Shown: piece by piece, positions 51,340-62,440 of the stretch
Numbering within the stretch: the stretch's first letter is position 1
Layout: each line of letters starts with the position of its first letter
DNA from: Glandiceps talaboti
Lineage: Eukaryota > Hemichordata > Enteropneusta > Spengelidae
Assembly (NCBI RefSeq): GCF_964340395.1
Contig: NC_135554.1
Span: 682,001 to 746,000, forward strand
Direction: 5' to 3'
DNA: 64,000 bases
Made by a program: the position numbers and the translations under genes
The notes under the pieces: model-generated
What the model was told of the DNA's origin: nothing
Seen by the model: the letters and a program-made list of their open reading frames with translations, nothing else
The model's database searches: none

Positions 51340-52465
51340 CTATCTTTGCGATATACGCAATCATTTGGCTGTTGCTATGGGCATGGTCATGTTGCTAGAT
51401 ATATTTGCAAACATTTTTGAATGTTTTTGTTCACTTGTGTATGAATTCCTGATATCATCTTTTCAATATGTGTGATCATTTGGCTGTTGCTATGGGCATG
51501 GTCTTGTTGCTAGGCACATTTGCATGCATTTATTGAATGTTTATTCATTTGTCTTTCAATTCCTGTTATCTTTGCAAAATACGTGATTATTTAACTGTTG
51601 CTTTGGGCGTGGTCTTGTTGCTAGGCAAATTTACATACATTTTTTGAATGTTTATTTAATTGTCTATTACTCCCTGTTGTTATCTTTGCAACATATATGA
51701 TCATTTGGCTGTTGCTATGGGCATGGTCTTGTTGCTAGGCACATTTGCATACATTTTTTGAATGTTTATTCATTTGTCTTTCAATTCCTGTTACCTGTGC
51801 AATATACATGATTTGGTTGTTGCTATGGGTGTGGTCTTGTTGCTAGGCAAATTTACATACATTTTTTGAATGTTTGTTCAATTGTCTATTAATCCCTGTT
51901 GTTATCTTTCGGTTGTTGCTAAGGGCGTGGTCATGGTTACTAGGGCCAACAAGAAAATCTGCAAAATAACACTTCTAGAAACACCTCACCAAGTTTCAGT
52001 CTCATTAACTTTTTGAGAAATAAATTTGTGACCAAAATTCACATTTTTACACCTAATTTGCATATTACTGATGAGATCATTATATGCTTAATATTTCTTC
52101 ATCTATACATCCACAGATGCATCCCTGTAAAATTTCAGCCCAATCTGCTAAGTAGTTTTGGAATTATAGGTTTTTGACCAAAAAGACACGTTTTTAGCCC
52201 AAATTTGCATATTACTAAGGGAATCATCATGTCATGAACAAATCTTAATTTACTCACATCTAAGAATGTCTACATCAAATTTCATGCCAATCTGCCCAGT
52301 AGTTTTGGAGTTTAAGTTTTTTGACCAAAAATCACATTTTTTGACCCAAAACCCACATCTCTGATGCAATCATTTTCATTTGAACAATTTCCCAACTAGA
52401 CACCAGAAGTAACATGACCACCAAATATCAAAGCAATCAGTCCAGCAGTTTTTGACTTCAAGTTG

Positions 52466-52537
<72 letters not shown>

Positions 52538-52590
52538 GACACTGTGCCATGCCTATAGCACTACTGAACCTTCAGTTCAGTTGTGCAAAC
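51340..52590 (+). repeat. Dispersed repeat family R1, longest copy
   Basis: Five to six tandem units of about 110-120 bp (51340-51940), each with 'tttggctgttgctatggg', 'gtcttgttgctaggca' and 'acattttttgaatgttta', precede a body matching 541-1426. It ends with a (CA)n run at about 52467-52533 and the family tail. The composite layout, tandem head plus body plus microsatellite plus fixed tail, is shared with the other copies, so it moves as one element. No open frame of note. Confidence 0.8.
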
Positions 52591-53780
52591 AAACCACATG
52601 ATACTACGCGATATTTTGATGGGAAAGTTTGCTATCTTACTGACAGAATCACCAAATGTAATAGACGACTTGCAATATCGGCACTTGAACTCTCATGTGA
52701 ACTTGAAGCCGACTCAGATCAAATATCGTTGACATGTAAACACAAAATGTACCGTCTCGTCTTGTCGACCGACACTACATAAACATGTGTTGGCATAATG
52801 CAGATAATTTTCCAGGTCACAGTAGAAACAACACTGTTGCAACAAAAGTTAGCCTTTTTATGTTGATTGCGACACATGTTATGAATCAAAATAAAAACAA
52901 TCGACTCTCAGTACTATGCTGGAAAGTAAAACATACAATAAGACGACGCATTGTTTTCCAAGAAAAATTACAATCATACTGAAGATATTTTATGATGTGA
53001 AGCTAGCTTGCCTTCTTTATTAGTTAAAACATCATTTTCAAAGCATTTTTTATCTTTTCCGTTGTACAGTTTCACGTTGATCATGGCCACACTTGTACCG
53101 TTGTGGGGTCGGTGGGAACTCCAGTCCGGTAAATTGATCGTGGAACCTGCTTATTAACAGCTTGTGTGTTCATTTTAACATGGGTGATAAATGCATACAC
53201 CCTCATGTAAACATCGGAAATGTTACGAATATTGAAAAAAGTATGTACTTTTCTGACAAAAAAATCCCAGTGGGTAGGATGAAAATCCCAGAGTGTTACT
53301 TACTATAGAGCCATAGAACACAACTTGCCCTATCGTCACAATTTGTCGTACAGTGTGTAACAAATTCTATATTTCTGCCTGCATTTTTAAATCAAATATG
53401 TTCATTATATATTCATAATTTTGACTGTCCCAAACAAGCAAGTTTTACAAGGCAATAACTTTCATGCTGTTTCCGCAGAAATTGTCGGCTTCCGGTTGAA
53501 AATAGTGCTATCGGACCTTTGACCCTTACCGATGACACAATGCTGTTTAAACAACAAAACACCAATAGTACCCGAATACGGACTTCAGTAGCTTTTGGTG
53601 TAACGTTGAAAGTGCTAGAGACCCTTGTAGCATACCCGAGGCAAGGATCTAGCTGTTAATACCCAGATTAACACCTCGAACAATAGCCATTACCAATCTG
53701 TCTACTTAGTTGTCTGTGCTTCAACAGAGATGACTACAAACAATATATAACAGTACATAGTACCTGACATCATTACATAC
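52591..53780 (-). other. SPATA6 intron 2, 5' end
   Basis: Unique-looking 1.2 kb next to the exon 2 donor (gtatgt at 53780-53775). Small frames (52549-52782, 52785-52982, plus) have no recognised domain. Nothing else seen. Confidence 0.55.
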
Positions 53781-53918
53781 CCTTTCAAAGCGGAGTACTT
53801 GATGGAACAATAACGGAAACACTGATGGTACACAGATAGTCTTCTTCTGGTAACCTAGAAGACATACACTCAAATAAATGTCATCTCTTTCTCTTAGGAA
53901 TGTACCAGGACATGTCAC
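53781..53918 (-). CDS. SPATA6: SPATA6 exon 2 (first half of N-terminal domain)
   Basis: An exon of 138 bp, exactly 46 codons, phase 0 at both ends. It begins VTCPGTFLRERDDIYLSVCL and includes ICVPSVFPLLFHQ, ending LRFER. The V-T-C-P-G start, D-D/E-I/V-Y-L-S-V-C and F-P-L-x-F-H blocks are the most recognisable part of SPATA6 proteins. The acceptor tract is 'ctttcttttctcctctgtacag' less its first bases, a strong polypyrimidine signal, and the donor is gtatgt. The following intron is 26 kb and almost entirely satellite. Confidence 0.96.
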
Positions 53919-54334
53919 CTGTACAGAGGAGAAAAGAAAGAAAAGAGACAACAATTAATTATTCATGATTCATTGTGATTCAAAGCAGCTGATATACATG
54001 CAACATACACAGCTACACAAGGTGGTTTCAAAACAACAGTAAGTACTGGAAACTGACTAACAAGCTGTCTAATGAAACCTTGCATGGAATCTCAACAAAT
54101 GCATGCACATCATTCTGGTCTACAATATAAACATACATGTATCACAAATGTGAACTGAAAGCCTCTCGTAAGGGTAAAACCATAACTTTTTATACCCACC
54201 GATACATGTAAATAATAATAAATAAGCACTTATAGAGCACCTTATATCCAGAAAGCGTAACAGGAAATGTTAAAATGAGACAAATCGAGAAAAAAGACAC
54301 TTTGTAAAAACATGAAGATTAATCTAGCAAAAAA
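53919..54334 (-). other. SPATA6 intron 1, 3' end
   Basis: Mostly unique. The stretch 54205-54265, 'aataataataaataagcac' followed by 'ttatagagcacc', resembles the end of a short retroposon, but no full element was defined. Confidence 0.5.
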
Positions 54335-55554
54335 AAGTACAATTTCTTTTCATCACAAAAACAAAATCTGTGTGATCAAAAGTGTTGTAAACTAAACCAG
54401 AAAGAATTATCGGACTGGCTAAACTTCCCGCTGAACTGGAGTAAGGTCCAAGCCTCGATAGTACGTGAGCAAATCGTCTCAAACTAGCGATACAACTTTC
54501 AAAATATAACTTGACATGTCTTCATTTGTTAGAGTTATACAATTCAAGACGGGTTTTCACTCGAAAAAAACAATTCTGTGAATAATGACACTCTGAACGC
54601 AGTGATTTCTCGCACGATGTTACCACTGTAACGTATGGCTGGCAACGACTTGCTTCCGGGTTAGTCCCTCGTGCATCCGGGTACTTGGGATTGTCGCCGT
54701 ACGGAAACTCACCACATCGGTAATTTTGACACTGTAATTTTGCCACCAAAATTGATCGTACAAAAACAAAACTCCATAAATGAACCACAAAGTACTTTCC
54801 CTTTCAAAATGTGATAATTTTAGAAAGAGTATTATCGCTTTTATTGACGACTGACTCTGTCAAAAAATTGTCCCATACACTTCAGTTCAAGCATGCATGA
54901 CTTCTCATAGAGCTCACTTGATCGTGAGGTGCGTATACTGGAATGAACCATTCTGTAGGAGGGTGGAGAATTTGGATTTTAAGTTTACAACCCTGTTTCG
55001 AACAAATATTTGTCATTTGGGCGCACAATGCATAGAATTAAGACTACAGCACATATTACATTGCTTGTTTGATGTCAATATTGTCTTTTGAAAAGTTGCA
55101 GTTTACCTAAAGACTCGCGGACTGATTTCCAATATGGTGGCGGTCATAATGCTCATTAACATATTCATTTTTTTTTAAATTACAAAAAAAAATCATAAAA
55201 ATAGAAAAGAAGACGTGCTGACTTGAAATTAACAAATCTAAGTAAACTACCTCCTGCGCATCAACACACCAGATATCAAAGCAATCTGACAAGAAGTTTT
55301 CAAGGAGATGATGAAAATGACATTTTATGAAAAAAAATCATAAAAAATTGAAAATGGCACAGATCAACTTGGCATGAACAAATCTGAATAGCCTCCCCCC
55401 AGGGAACATGCACACCAAATATCGAAGAATTCCGACTGTCACTTTCAGAGTAGATGATGAAAATATAAAAGTTTGACGGACACCTATGATTCACTCTACT
55501 CTCTATACTCTATACAACCTATACCTAAAGCTACTTTCGCTGACAGCGGAGCTA
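54335..55554 (-). mobile_element. Helentron-like element, second copy (one end only)
   Basis: Nearly collinear with 8160-9372 (for example 'aaagtgttgtaaactaaacc', 'ttgcttgtttga', 'gaatagcctccccccagg'). It shares the same terminal word, agcggagcta at 55545-55554. The other end, with the subterminal repeat and hairpin seen at 5195-5224, is absent, so the copy is truncated or a shorter derivative. It carries a 14-bp segment ('ccgtacggaaactc') missing from the first copy. Confidence 0.75.
54589..54788 (-). pseudogene. Possible captured gene fragment in Helentron copy
   Basis: The minus-strand frame starts MVHLWSFVFVRSILVAKLQC, which looks like a signal peptide or membrane segment. It continues with a Cys- and Pro-rich stretch containing EFPYGDNPKYPDARG. 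Part of this (F-P-Y-G-D-N-P) is also readable near 5713-5735 on the plus strand of the first element, and a broken version lies near 8400-8580. Reuse inside two copies suggests a carried exon, as Helitrons often capture gene pieces. I do not recognise the source gene, and chance is not excluded. Confidence 0.3.
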
Positions 55555-56025
55555 AAAAGTTTTGGGTTGGTGTGAAAAACTAGGTGTGGTCAGGTAACCG
55601 GAACCAAACAACTTTTTTTATTTGGCCTTAAATGAGAGTACATGAAATTTGAACATATTGATTACTAGTTATTGGCAATCATTAATTATGCAAATTTCTC
55701 ATTAAAAGTAAAAGCTAAAATATACATGGATCAACAAGCTTTAAAGTAGATGTGTATTTGGTCATGTTTGATGTACATAATATGTACCAAAACACAATGT
55801 ATGTGAAATTTGAAGCTTCCATTCGACAATATGTTCTACATTTGTATAGGCAAATAATGTATTACAATTTACTAATATCATAACTAGGCAAAGTCCAAAA
55901 GCTCTCACTGGGTAGATTTATTTGTGACCGGCTGCCTCACAATGATATTGTAGATACATGTACATGTACATGTAGAGAACAACAATGAGTGAACTACATT
56001 GTAATTGTCACATGTAATTCCAAGA
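55555..56025. other. Intron 1 sequence, nothing recognised
   Basis: Unique-looking AT-rich stretch between the Helentron copy and the 36-bp array; a short 'acatgtacatgtacatgt' tract lies at about 55957-55974. Confidence 0.5.
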
Positions 56026-58031
56026 GTCAGTGGTATGGGTAAGAATTCATTCCCATACACAGTCAGTGGTATGGGTAAGAATTCATTCACATACAAAGTC
56101 AGTGGTATGGGTAAGAATTCATTCACATACACAGTCAGTGGTATGGGTAAGAATTCATTCACATACAAAGTCAGTGGTATGGGTAAGAATTCATTCACAT
56201 ACACAGTCAGTGGTATGGGTATAAAGAATTCATTCACATACAAAGTCAGTGGTATGGGTAATAATTCATTCACACATACAGTCAGTGGTATAATGGGTAA
56301 GAATTCATTCACATACACAGTCAGTGGTATGGGTAAGAATTCATTCACATACACAGTCAGTGGTATGGGTAAGAATTCATTCACATACACAGTCACTGGT
56401 ATGGGTAAGAATTCATTCACATACACAGTCAGTGGTTTGGGTAAGAATGCATTCACATACATGTACATAGTCAGTCAGTGGTATGGGTAAGAATTCATGC
56501 CCATACACAGTCAGTGGTATGGGTAAGAATTCATTCCCATACAAAGTCAGTGGTATGGGTAATAATTCATTCACACATACAGTCAGTGGTATAATGGGTA
56601 ATAATTCATTCACATACACAGTCAGTGGTATGGGTAAGAATTCATTCACATACACAGTCAGTGGTATGGGTAAGAATTCATTCACATACACAGTCACTGG
56701 TATGGGTAAGAATTCATTCACATACACAGTCAGTGGTTTGGGTAAGAATGCATTCACATACATAGTCAGTCAGTGGTATGGGTAAGAATTCATGCCCATA
56801 CACAGTCAGTGGTATGGGTAAGAATTCATTCCCATACACAGTCAGTGGTATGGGTAAGAATTCATTCCCATACAGTCAGTGGTATGGGTAAGAATTCATT
56901 CCCATACAAAGTCAGTGGTATGGGTAAGAATTCATTCACATACAAAGTCAGTGGTATGGGTAAGAATTCATTCCCATACACAGTCAGTGGTATGGGTAAG
57001 AATTCATTCCCATACAAAGTCAGTGGTATGGGTAAGAATTCATTACCATACAAAGTCAGTGGTATGGGTAAGAATTCATTCCCATACAAAGTCAGTGGTA
57101 TGGGTAAGAATTCATTCCCATACAAAGTCAGTGGTATGGGTAAGAATTCATTCACATACACAGTCAGTGGTATGGGTAAGAATTCATTCACATACACAGT
57201 CAGTGGTATGGGTAAGAATTCATTCACATACACAGTCAGTGGTATGGGTAAGAATTCATTCACATACACAGTCAGTGGTATGGGTAAGAATTCATTCACA
57301 TACACAGTCAGTGGTATGGGTAAGAATTCATTACCATACAGTCAGTGGTATGGGTAAGAATTCATTCACATACAAAGTCAGTGGTATGGGTAAGAATTCA
57401 TTCACATACACAGTCAGTGGTATGGGTAAGAATTCATTGCCATACACAGTCAGTGGTATGGGTAAGAATTCATTACCATACAGTCAGTGGTATGGGTAAG
57501 AATTCATTCACATACACAGTCAGTGGTATGGGTAAGAATTCATTCCCATACAAAGTCAGTGGTATGGGTAAGAATTCATTCACATACACAGTCAGTGGTA
57601 TGGGTAAGAATTCATTCACATACACAGTCAGTGGTATAATGGGTAAGAATTCATTCCCATACAAAGTCAGTGGTATGGGTAAGAATTTGTTCACATACAC
57701 AGTCAGTGGTATGGGTAAGAATTCATTCCCATACAGTCAGTGGTATGGGTAAGAATTCATTCACATACACAGTCAGTGGTATGGGTAAGAATTCATTCAC
57801 ATACACAGTGGTATGGGTAAGAATTCATTCACATACAGTCAGTGGTATGGGTAAGAATTCATTCACACACATAGTCAGTGGTATAATGGGTAAGAATTCA
57901 TTCACATACACAGTCAGTGGTATGGCTAAGAATTCATTCCCATACAAAGTCAGTGGTATAGGTAAGAATTCATTTACATACACAGTCAGTGGTATGGGTA
58001 AGAATTCATTCACATACATAGTCAGTGGTAC
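56026..58031. repeat. 36-bp tandem array, about 56 units, in intron 1
   Basis: The unit is 'gtcagtggtatgggtaag' followed by 'aattcattcacatacaca'. Common changes are cacat/cccat, cacag/aaag, and 33-bp units lacking three bases. A block with rare markers is duplicated at 301 bp: 'gtataatggg' (56288, 56589), 'cactggtatgg' and 'gtttgggtaagaatgc'. Being a multiple of three, the unit keeps several frames open on both strands (S-G-M-G-K-N-S-F-T-Y-T-V and others). None is a credible gene. Confidence 0.97.
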
Positions 58032-58165
58032 CATGAAATTTAAATTGTAGAGAAGTTTGTCGTGCCAGACAACATCAAAAGCTTTGGAGGCATCAATAAA
58101 TGCTTCGAGTAAAGTGTCTTATTCTGCTTCTGTAAGTACAAGTGCTGCATTAAGAGATTGGATAA
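58032..58165 (-). pseudogene. L2-like LINE reverse transcriptase fragment, motif A
   Basis: On the minus strand this reads L-N-A-A-L-V-L-T-E-A-E, a stop, then EAFIDASKAFDVVWHDKLLY. That is motif A of an L2/CR1-group reverse transcriptase (F-I-D-A-S-K-A-F-D-V-V). It is cut off at one end by the 36-bp array. Confidence 0.8.
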
Positions 58166-58189
58166 TTATATGCGTTTCAAAGATTAGCA

Positions 58190-58862
58190 TATAATTACAA
58201 TCTATTCGTTACGTAAGTGAATTCCTGTCATTGGTTGGTTGTTGTGATTCACAGGTGTTGTGTTGGGGTATATATGTGTTTAGAAGTCCTTTGTTCGTCA
58301 GTCTCGGTTGTCTCTGCACGATGGCAACAACAGCAATTTTTTCCTTTATGTAATATCTTATAAAGTTTGATGTCAATTGTAAATCCTTCACCTTCAAGTA
58401 TTAATATCAGATTTTTCATGGATGCTGTATTTCAGTTTATAATTCAATTGTAATTTATTTGTAACTGCTTCTGTAAGGGGGGAATCATGAAATAAAAAGT
58501 GGTGGATGATTTCGGGGGTACATAGTGTACATCGTGGGGTGTTCGACAACCACCGCATACTACCGCATATATTCTGTCTTGTCTTTATTTATTAGTATGA
58601 TACAGTTTAGTATAGATGAGGTATTCTTGGTAGAGCCCGATCTCTATAGGACAGAAAGACATCATCTAATTCATTGTAAATTATATACAAAACAAAGAGT
58701 AGTAGTACATGTAGTCAATAGACACACACTAGAACTACTGTATATTTTAATATTTATATTTCATAGATCATTATTAACTTTATTTTGTTTAAATACCAAA
58801 TTAGAAATGTAAAATTTTCTAAACGGCTAAAATAAAGTGTTATCTTATCTTATCTTATCTAT
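58190..58862 (+). mobile_element. Probable retroposon 3' end with TTATC tail
   Basis: A stretch with no recognised protein ends in 'aaataaagtgttatcttatc' and further TTATC repeats (58835-58860), the kind of tail found on many CR1/L2-group elements and their SINEs. It lies between the two halves of the L2-like relic, so it probably inserted into it. The left edge is a guess. Confidence 0.45.
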
Positions 58863-59210
58863 AGGGGTTCTGAGTACTGGTAATTGTGCCTTCATTTAGT
58901 CCTACATGTACCTTGGAGTAATTATACTGACTCCAAGGTAGTACATTGTAAGTCAATCGTTTCCGCTAGTTTACCTATGGTGCTGGTTAGTGTGATTCTC
59001 CTGGTTGAATCTGGATTGTCAATTGGTTTCCCATGCTTTTTGTAGATGGGTGTGACGATACCATGCCTAAATTGGTCAGGGACACCTTTAAGGTCAACGA
59101 TTTTGTTGATAATAATGGTCAGTGTTTGTATAAGTTTGCTGCCTCCGTAATTTTAGGTGCTTGGCAGAGATTCCAGATCCATCTAGGGATTTTCCATTAT
59201 GAAGGCCATT
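58863..59210 (-). pseudogene. L2-like LINE reverse transcriptase fragment, N-terminal blocks
   Basis: The minus strand reads G-V-P-D-Q-F-R-H-G-I-V-T-P-I-Y-K-K and then D-N-P-D-S-T-R-R-I-T-L-T-S-T-I-G-K-L, matching the blocks before motif A in L2-like elements. Further upstream S-L-D-G-S-G-I-S-A-K is readable. Frameshifts and stops interrupt it. It is in the correct order and strand to be the first part of the relic at 58032-58165. Confidence 0.8.
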
Positions 59211-59978
59211 TATGAGATCAAGAACAATGTATCATACAGATATTGGAATATTTACATCATTAGTGTTGTTGCAGTTTTGGATAAGAAGTCTGTTGAGTTC
59301 AAATTCCTTTTTGTATTTGTTGTCAAAGTTAGCTATTCTAGTATTTATAGTAAGACATATCTGACATTGTCCTTTTTTACAACCTAGGAAACGGGTTGTC
59401 ACATCTGGTTGCGAGGGACGCCATCACGCAGAACATGTCGCCGTTGCTATCAGTGATAAGGGGCAGGTAACTGGTTACTATTAATATTATTTCACAACTT
59501 CCAACTCTACACACTGAGTTGGATCGCTTGGAGGTGAAAATTGGCGCTAACACATGCGTCGTTTTCATAGTGTCACTTCCGATTAGCAAAAATTCGCACA
59601 ACTGACAAGCCAACAACGTTACGTGGCCCGTGGATTCCATTTATGGAGTGTTTTAATAGTTGTAGCTAAGGACTCGCCCGTGGTAAGACGCCACCAGCGT
59701 TGATTATTGCCGTAGCTTTTCTCTAAAACCCGAGTTCACCGGCGGCACAAAGACATTTTGACAGTTCTTATACTACCTTCAGAGGAAGGGTTACTTTTTA
59801 CATTCATATTAATCTAATAAATATTATAAATCGACAAAATGACCTCACATCTCGATAAAATTGGGTTGGCTTTGTGCCAAGTCTACCGAGTCTGACACCA
59901 ATCCTCTCCCGAGTCCCATGTCTAATATTGACGCTGACTTGCATTTACATCGAAAAAATGAACGTTAGCAATACTCAC
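59211..59978 (-). other. SPATA6 intron 1, 5' end
   Basis: Unique-looking sequence with somewhat higher GC and CpG content than the rest, next to the exon 1 donor (gtgagt at 59978-59973). Small frames such as 59377-59640 (minus) have no known similarity. Confidence 0.5.
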
Positions 59979-60026
59979 CGCCTCAATGTTCAGTTCTACT
60001 ATAACTCGTAGTGCCTTCCGTGGCAT
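59979..60026 (-). CDS. SPATA6: SPATA6 exon 1, start codon
   Basis: A 48-bp coding exon, 16 codons, MPRKALRVIVELNIEA. It ends in phase 0 at a strong donor (gcg|gtgagt). The start was chosen because vertebrate SPATA6 begins M-P-K and has a beta-strand of the same length ending in A before V-T-C-P-G. There is A at -3 of the ATG, and an in-frame TAA lies upstream at 60081-60083 with no other ATG between. Joined to exon 2 it reads ELNIEA|VTCPG. The exon is too short for ordinary ORF calling. An additional 5' non-coding exon is possible. Confidence 0.88.
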
Positions 60027-60375
60027 TCTTACACAGATAATAAGAGAAACACTGTCTAAATATAGCTCCACAGATAATGTTTACATCTACTGGTCCCCAC
60101 ACTGTAAAGTGACGCCAAGTAATGGTCGGTCAGTATTCCGACAAATTCTATTCATATAGCGCACGCCCTCAATTTGTTTATGTGTACGAACTTTCGAATT
60201 TCGAACTTAGAACTCATCAATCTAAAATACCTTACGCGTGAATGTAGTCTCGTCTGTATATACACAGAGTATATTTTGTCGTATTCCTAAGAAAATTTCT
60301 GAAATACTTTTTAAATACTAATTGTGTGCACATACAAAAATTACTCATAAGTTATTGTTTGGAGCATATACCCTC
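60027..60375 (-). promoter_or_regulatory. SPATA6: Probable SPATA6 5' UTR and proximal promoter region
   Basis: The only sequence between the start codon and the CR1-like LINE. No TATA box at a convincing distance and no recognised element is visible, so this is assigned by position alone. Confidence 0.35.
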
Positions 60376-60377
60376 CA

Positions 60378-61248
60378 CCTATGTTTGGAGACTTTAATTT
60401 CCCAGAGATAAATTGGTTATCTGGTTCTTGCACAGCAAGTGACTTGTGAGAATCACCCTGCTGCGAAATTCTTTGAAACTTGCCAGGACAACTTTTTAGT
60501 TCAGCACCAGCAAACCCCTACTCTTTTCAGAATTGGTCAGGAGCCTAGTCTGTTGGATTTGATATTTACAAATGGTGAGGAAATGGTCGGTGATACTATT
60601 TCATATCCGATGCTGGGTAAGAGTGATCACTGCATCCTGCCTTGGACCTTCAACTATACGTTCCATATTACGAATCAACAATCAACAAAATTTATGTATC
60701 ACGAAGGTGACTATTATAAATTCCGGACAATAGTAACTACTACTGATTGGAGAGAAAAGTTTGATAACAAGACACCCAATGAAGTTTGGAACACGTTGAA
60801 GTCAGAGTTGGATAGAGAGTGAGAGAATGCATTCCTCAAATAAAATACAGAACTGGTCAACGAGTTAAAAAGCCATGGATGAATGCTCATACTTTGGCTA
60901 AAGTAAAGTATAAACAGAAAAAATTTAGATGGTGGCTGATCACTAAAAGTAAACAGGATTATTTAGCATACTCCAGAGCAAGTAATCAAGCCATATGGGA
61001 ATGCCGTAGAGCAATAAAGAGATATGAAAGTGGTATAGCAAGACAAGTTAAACAGAACCCTAAAGCTTTCTGGTCGTATGTGAACTCTAAAATAAAGACT
61101 CGTCAGAGAGTAGCAGGCCATGACATTCCAACAGGTGGAAGGACTACATATGATGCAGAGAAAGCTAATATATTGAACAATTACTTTCAAAGTGTCTTTA
61201 CACAGGAGGACATGTCAAACATTCCTGTCATGGAACTTACGATTGCAC
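60378..61248 (+). pseudogene. CR1-like endonuclease C-terminus and linker
   Basis: Endonuclease blocks: GDFNFPEINW, then a stop near 60448, QEPSLLDLIFTN, and GKSDHCILPW with the S-D-H catalytic end. A stop at 60820-60822 and a shift lead into the linker frame (60819-61248), with R-V-K-K-P-W-M-N and AIWECRRAIKRYE. The linker ends in DAEKANILNNYFQSVFTQED, the block just before reverse transcriptase. Reading across the inserted element restores V-M-E-L-T-I-A-P-Q-L-T-D-I-D-I-T. Confidence 0.85.
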
Positions 61249-62434
<1,186 letters not shown>

Positions 62435-62440
62435 TTGCAC

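Larger units (their letters stand above)
3496..60026 (-). other. SPATA6: SPATA6-family gene, multi-exon, 3' end not seen
   Basis: The coding span comprises six exons read on the minus strand, with introns of about 6.1, 26.1, 4.8, 8.3 and 10.5 kb. Every junction has GT donor and AG acceptor dinucleotides, and phases match in series (0, 0, 0, 2, 0, then phase 1 out of the last exon). Exons 1-3 give about 136 residues that look like the conserved N-terminal domain of SPATA6. Exons 4-6 give a Ser/Arg/Pro-rich, basic, probably disordered region, as in that family. In mammals SPATA6 is needed to build the sperm connecting piece (head-tail junction). A similar role here is inference. Vertebrate SPATA6 is close to 490 residues, so about 200 residues may be missing downstream. 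I could not separate SPATA6 from its paralogue SPATA6L. Confidence 0.85.

Noticed and set aside
55905-58050. Many overlapping frames on both strands in the 36-bp array
   Set aside because: All are periodic translations of one 36-bp unit. Several frames on both strands are open at once, which no coding constraint would give.
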